Positions 62,869 to 63,972 of a stretch of 63,972 nucleotides of DNA are shown piece after piece. Numbering within the stretch: position 1 is the first letter of the stretch; each line of letters starts with the position of its first letter. The DNA comes from Bdellovibrionales bacterium GWB1_55_8 (GTDB lineage: Bacteria; Bdellovibrionota; UBA1018), in NCBI GenBank assembly GCA_001769835.1, contig MEPR01000095.1, forward strand, positions 18,471 to 82,442, written 5' to 3'. A model generated the notes under the pieces. That model did no database searches, was not told where the DNA came from, and worked only from the letters and a program-made list of their open reading frames with translations. A program made the translations under genes and the position numbers.

Positions 62869-63972
62869 TTAAACCAGCACTGCCCAAAGCAGGATCATGG
62901 CAGCAATCGAACCGGCCAGAAACCAAACACCATAGGTCTGAACCTGACCCGTCTGAAGACGACTGGTCGCCATTGCGGCAGCACGCGTGGCCAAGCCAGT
63001 CAGATTCACCCCGCCGTCCACAACATGACGATCGAACCAGGCAATCGGAGTTGCGACAAAACGGAAGATCACCTTCCGAGTAACGAAAAGGTAGATCTCA
63101 TCGAAGTAGAACTTCTGCTTGATCGTTGTATAGACGCCGCCCAGCGCATTTGTGATCGCCGTCACGCGCGCATCGTTGCCACTGCCGTAGAGGAACCAGG
63201 CGGTCGAAATTCCGATTGCGGCAACCACCAGGCTCGGCGCCGCAATCGCCCAATTGATGTGCCCCGCATGCCCGGGACCGAACGAAACGAATTCGCCCAT
63301 CGGCACCCAGCCCGCGAACAGAGAAAATACCGCCAGGATAATCAGCGGAATCAGCATCGCAGGCGAAGCTTCATGCGCGTGCTCTGCGTTCTCGCTACGT
63401 GGTTTTCCCCAGAAAGCGACAAAATAGATCCGGAACATATAAAAAGCCGTGATCCCAGCAACCGTGAGACCCAGGGCGAAAATGCCCGTATGGCCCGTGG
63501 CCAGGGCCGCGGCGAGAATTTCGTCCTTGGAGAAGAACCCTGCGAGCGGATAAACCCCGGCGATTGCCAGAGTCGCGATCAACACGGTGATATGGGTGAT
63601 CGGCATTTTCTTGGCCAGGCCGCCCATGTCCCAGATCTCATTGCTGTGAACCGCATGAATCAGCGCGCCCGCGCCGAGGAAGAGCAGCGCTTTGAAGAAT
63701 GCGTGCGTGAAAAGGTGGAACATCGAAGCCGTGTAGCCAAGGGGCTCGGCAATCGTGGCGACACCCAGGGCGAACATCATGTACCCGAGCTGACTCAACG
63801 TGGAGAAGGCCAGCACTCGTTTGATATCATCCTGTGTACAGCCGATCACAGCCGCAAAAATCGAAGTAAACGCGCCGATATAGGCCACCACGAGAAGCGC
63901 GTCTCCAGAAGTCGCAAAGACGCCGAACATTCGGGCGACCAGATAGACACCTGCCACAACCATTGTCGCGGC
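62869..63972 (-). CDS. nuoL: NADH:quinone oxidoreductase subunit L, N-terminal part outside the window
   Basis: 367 codons of the C-terminal part; the frame is open to the right edge. It starts within the antiporter core: GCTQDDIKRVLAFSTLSQLGYMMFALG carries the conserved Lys. It continues through GGLAKKMPITH, FFSKDEIL and the amphipathic lateral helix (KQKFYFDEIYLFVTRKVIF) that lies along NuoM and NuoN, ending in a C-terminal membrane helix. The expected full length is about 620-650 residues. Confidence 0.96.
   Translation of the reverse strand, partial: AATMVVAGVYLVARMFGVFATSGDALLVVAYIGAFTSIFAAVIGCTQDDIKRVLAFSTLSQLGYMMFALGVATIAEPLGYTASMFHLFTHAFFKALLFLGAGALIHAVHSNEIWDMGGLAKKMPITHITVLIATLAIAGVYPLAGFFSKDEILAAALATGHTGIFALGLTVAGITAFYMFRIYFVAFWGKPRSENAEHAHEASPAMLIPLIILAVFSLFAGWVPMGEFVSFGPGHAGHINWAIAAPSLVVAAIGISTAWFLYGSGNDARVTAITNALGGVYTTIKQKFYFDEIYLFVTRKVIFRFVATPIAWFDRHVVDGGVNLTGLATRAAAMATSRLQTGQVQTYGVWFLAGSIAAMILLWAVLV

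Noticed and set aside
1-63972. tRNA genes, CRISPR arrays, insertion sequences or prophage
   Set aside because: No T-loop GTTCRAnnC cloverleaf, no spaced repeat array and no transposase or phage structural motif was seen by reading; small or divergent elements could be missed.

Overview
The window is a dense, almost fully coding stretch of a Gram-negative (diderm) bacterial chromosome. It carries lipopolysaccharide and surface-sugar genes, an LptF/G-type permease, a porin, a PilF-like lipoprotein and periplasmic cytochromes. Multihaem cytochromes, sigma-54 control, an RCC1-repeat protein, a pyruvate:ferredoxin oxidoreductase and proton-pumping NADH dehydrogenase subunits together point to an anaerobically or flexibly respiring member of the former deltaproteobacteria, such as Bdellovibrionota, Myxococcota or a Geobacter-like lineage. 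That placement is inference. No rRNA, tRNA, CRISPR array, insertion sequence or phage gene was seen.

Region 1 (1-13.7 kb) is an electron-transfer and signalling island. It holds two related bc-type cytochrome modules: a fused five-haem c / membrane b protein at 1.8-3.3 kb, and a split nine-haem c plus b pair at 11.8-13.6 kb. Between them lie a sigma-54 activator with its histidine kinase, a NarX-type kinase with a c-haem attachment motif in its periplasmic domain and an overlapping LuxR-type regulator, a membrane metallopeptidase and a small membrane protein. A good sigma-54 promoter precedes the first membrane gene. The architecture recalls the Geobacter CbcL and CbcBA inner-membrane quinol oxidoreductases.

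Region 2 (13.7-31.9 kb) is mostly housekeeping: a giant gluzincin/beta-propeller/barrel protein, YgfZ, a YhaM-like nuclease, TatD, a VKOR-DsbA fusion with a CcdA-like protein, an OppA-like lipoprotein overlapping dinB, corA, trmL, asnS, pepA, a polyprenyl-phosphate sugar transferase and an LptF/G permease.

At 31.9-32.25 kb, in a convergent gap where neither flanking gene starts, there are nearly five copies of a 23-nt tandem repeat, overlapping palindromes, AT-rich DNA and a cluster of DnaA-box 9-mers, two of them perfect. It looks like an origin or a DnaA-binding locus and is the most unusual non-coding feature.

Region 3 (32.2-50.5 kb) has rodZ, a TPR lipoprotein, an RNA uracil methyltransferase, lepA, a signal peptidase homologue lacking the usual catalytic serine, pyrB-pyrC-carA, envelope glycosyltransferases, ugd, an amidotransferase/flippase-like operon and a short RecQ-type helicase. 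Region 4 (50.6-64 kb) has a clostripain-like peptidase, a tiny monohaem protein, an OprB-like porin, an M29 aminopeptidase, a radical SAM protein, a ferredoxin, a pyruvate:ferredoxin oxidoreductase split over two genes, and nuoN, nuoM and partial nuoL. Ferredoxin-linked carbon oxidation, Complex I and two quinone-interacting cytochrome modules would make a coherent respiratory chain.
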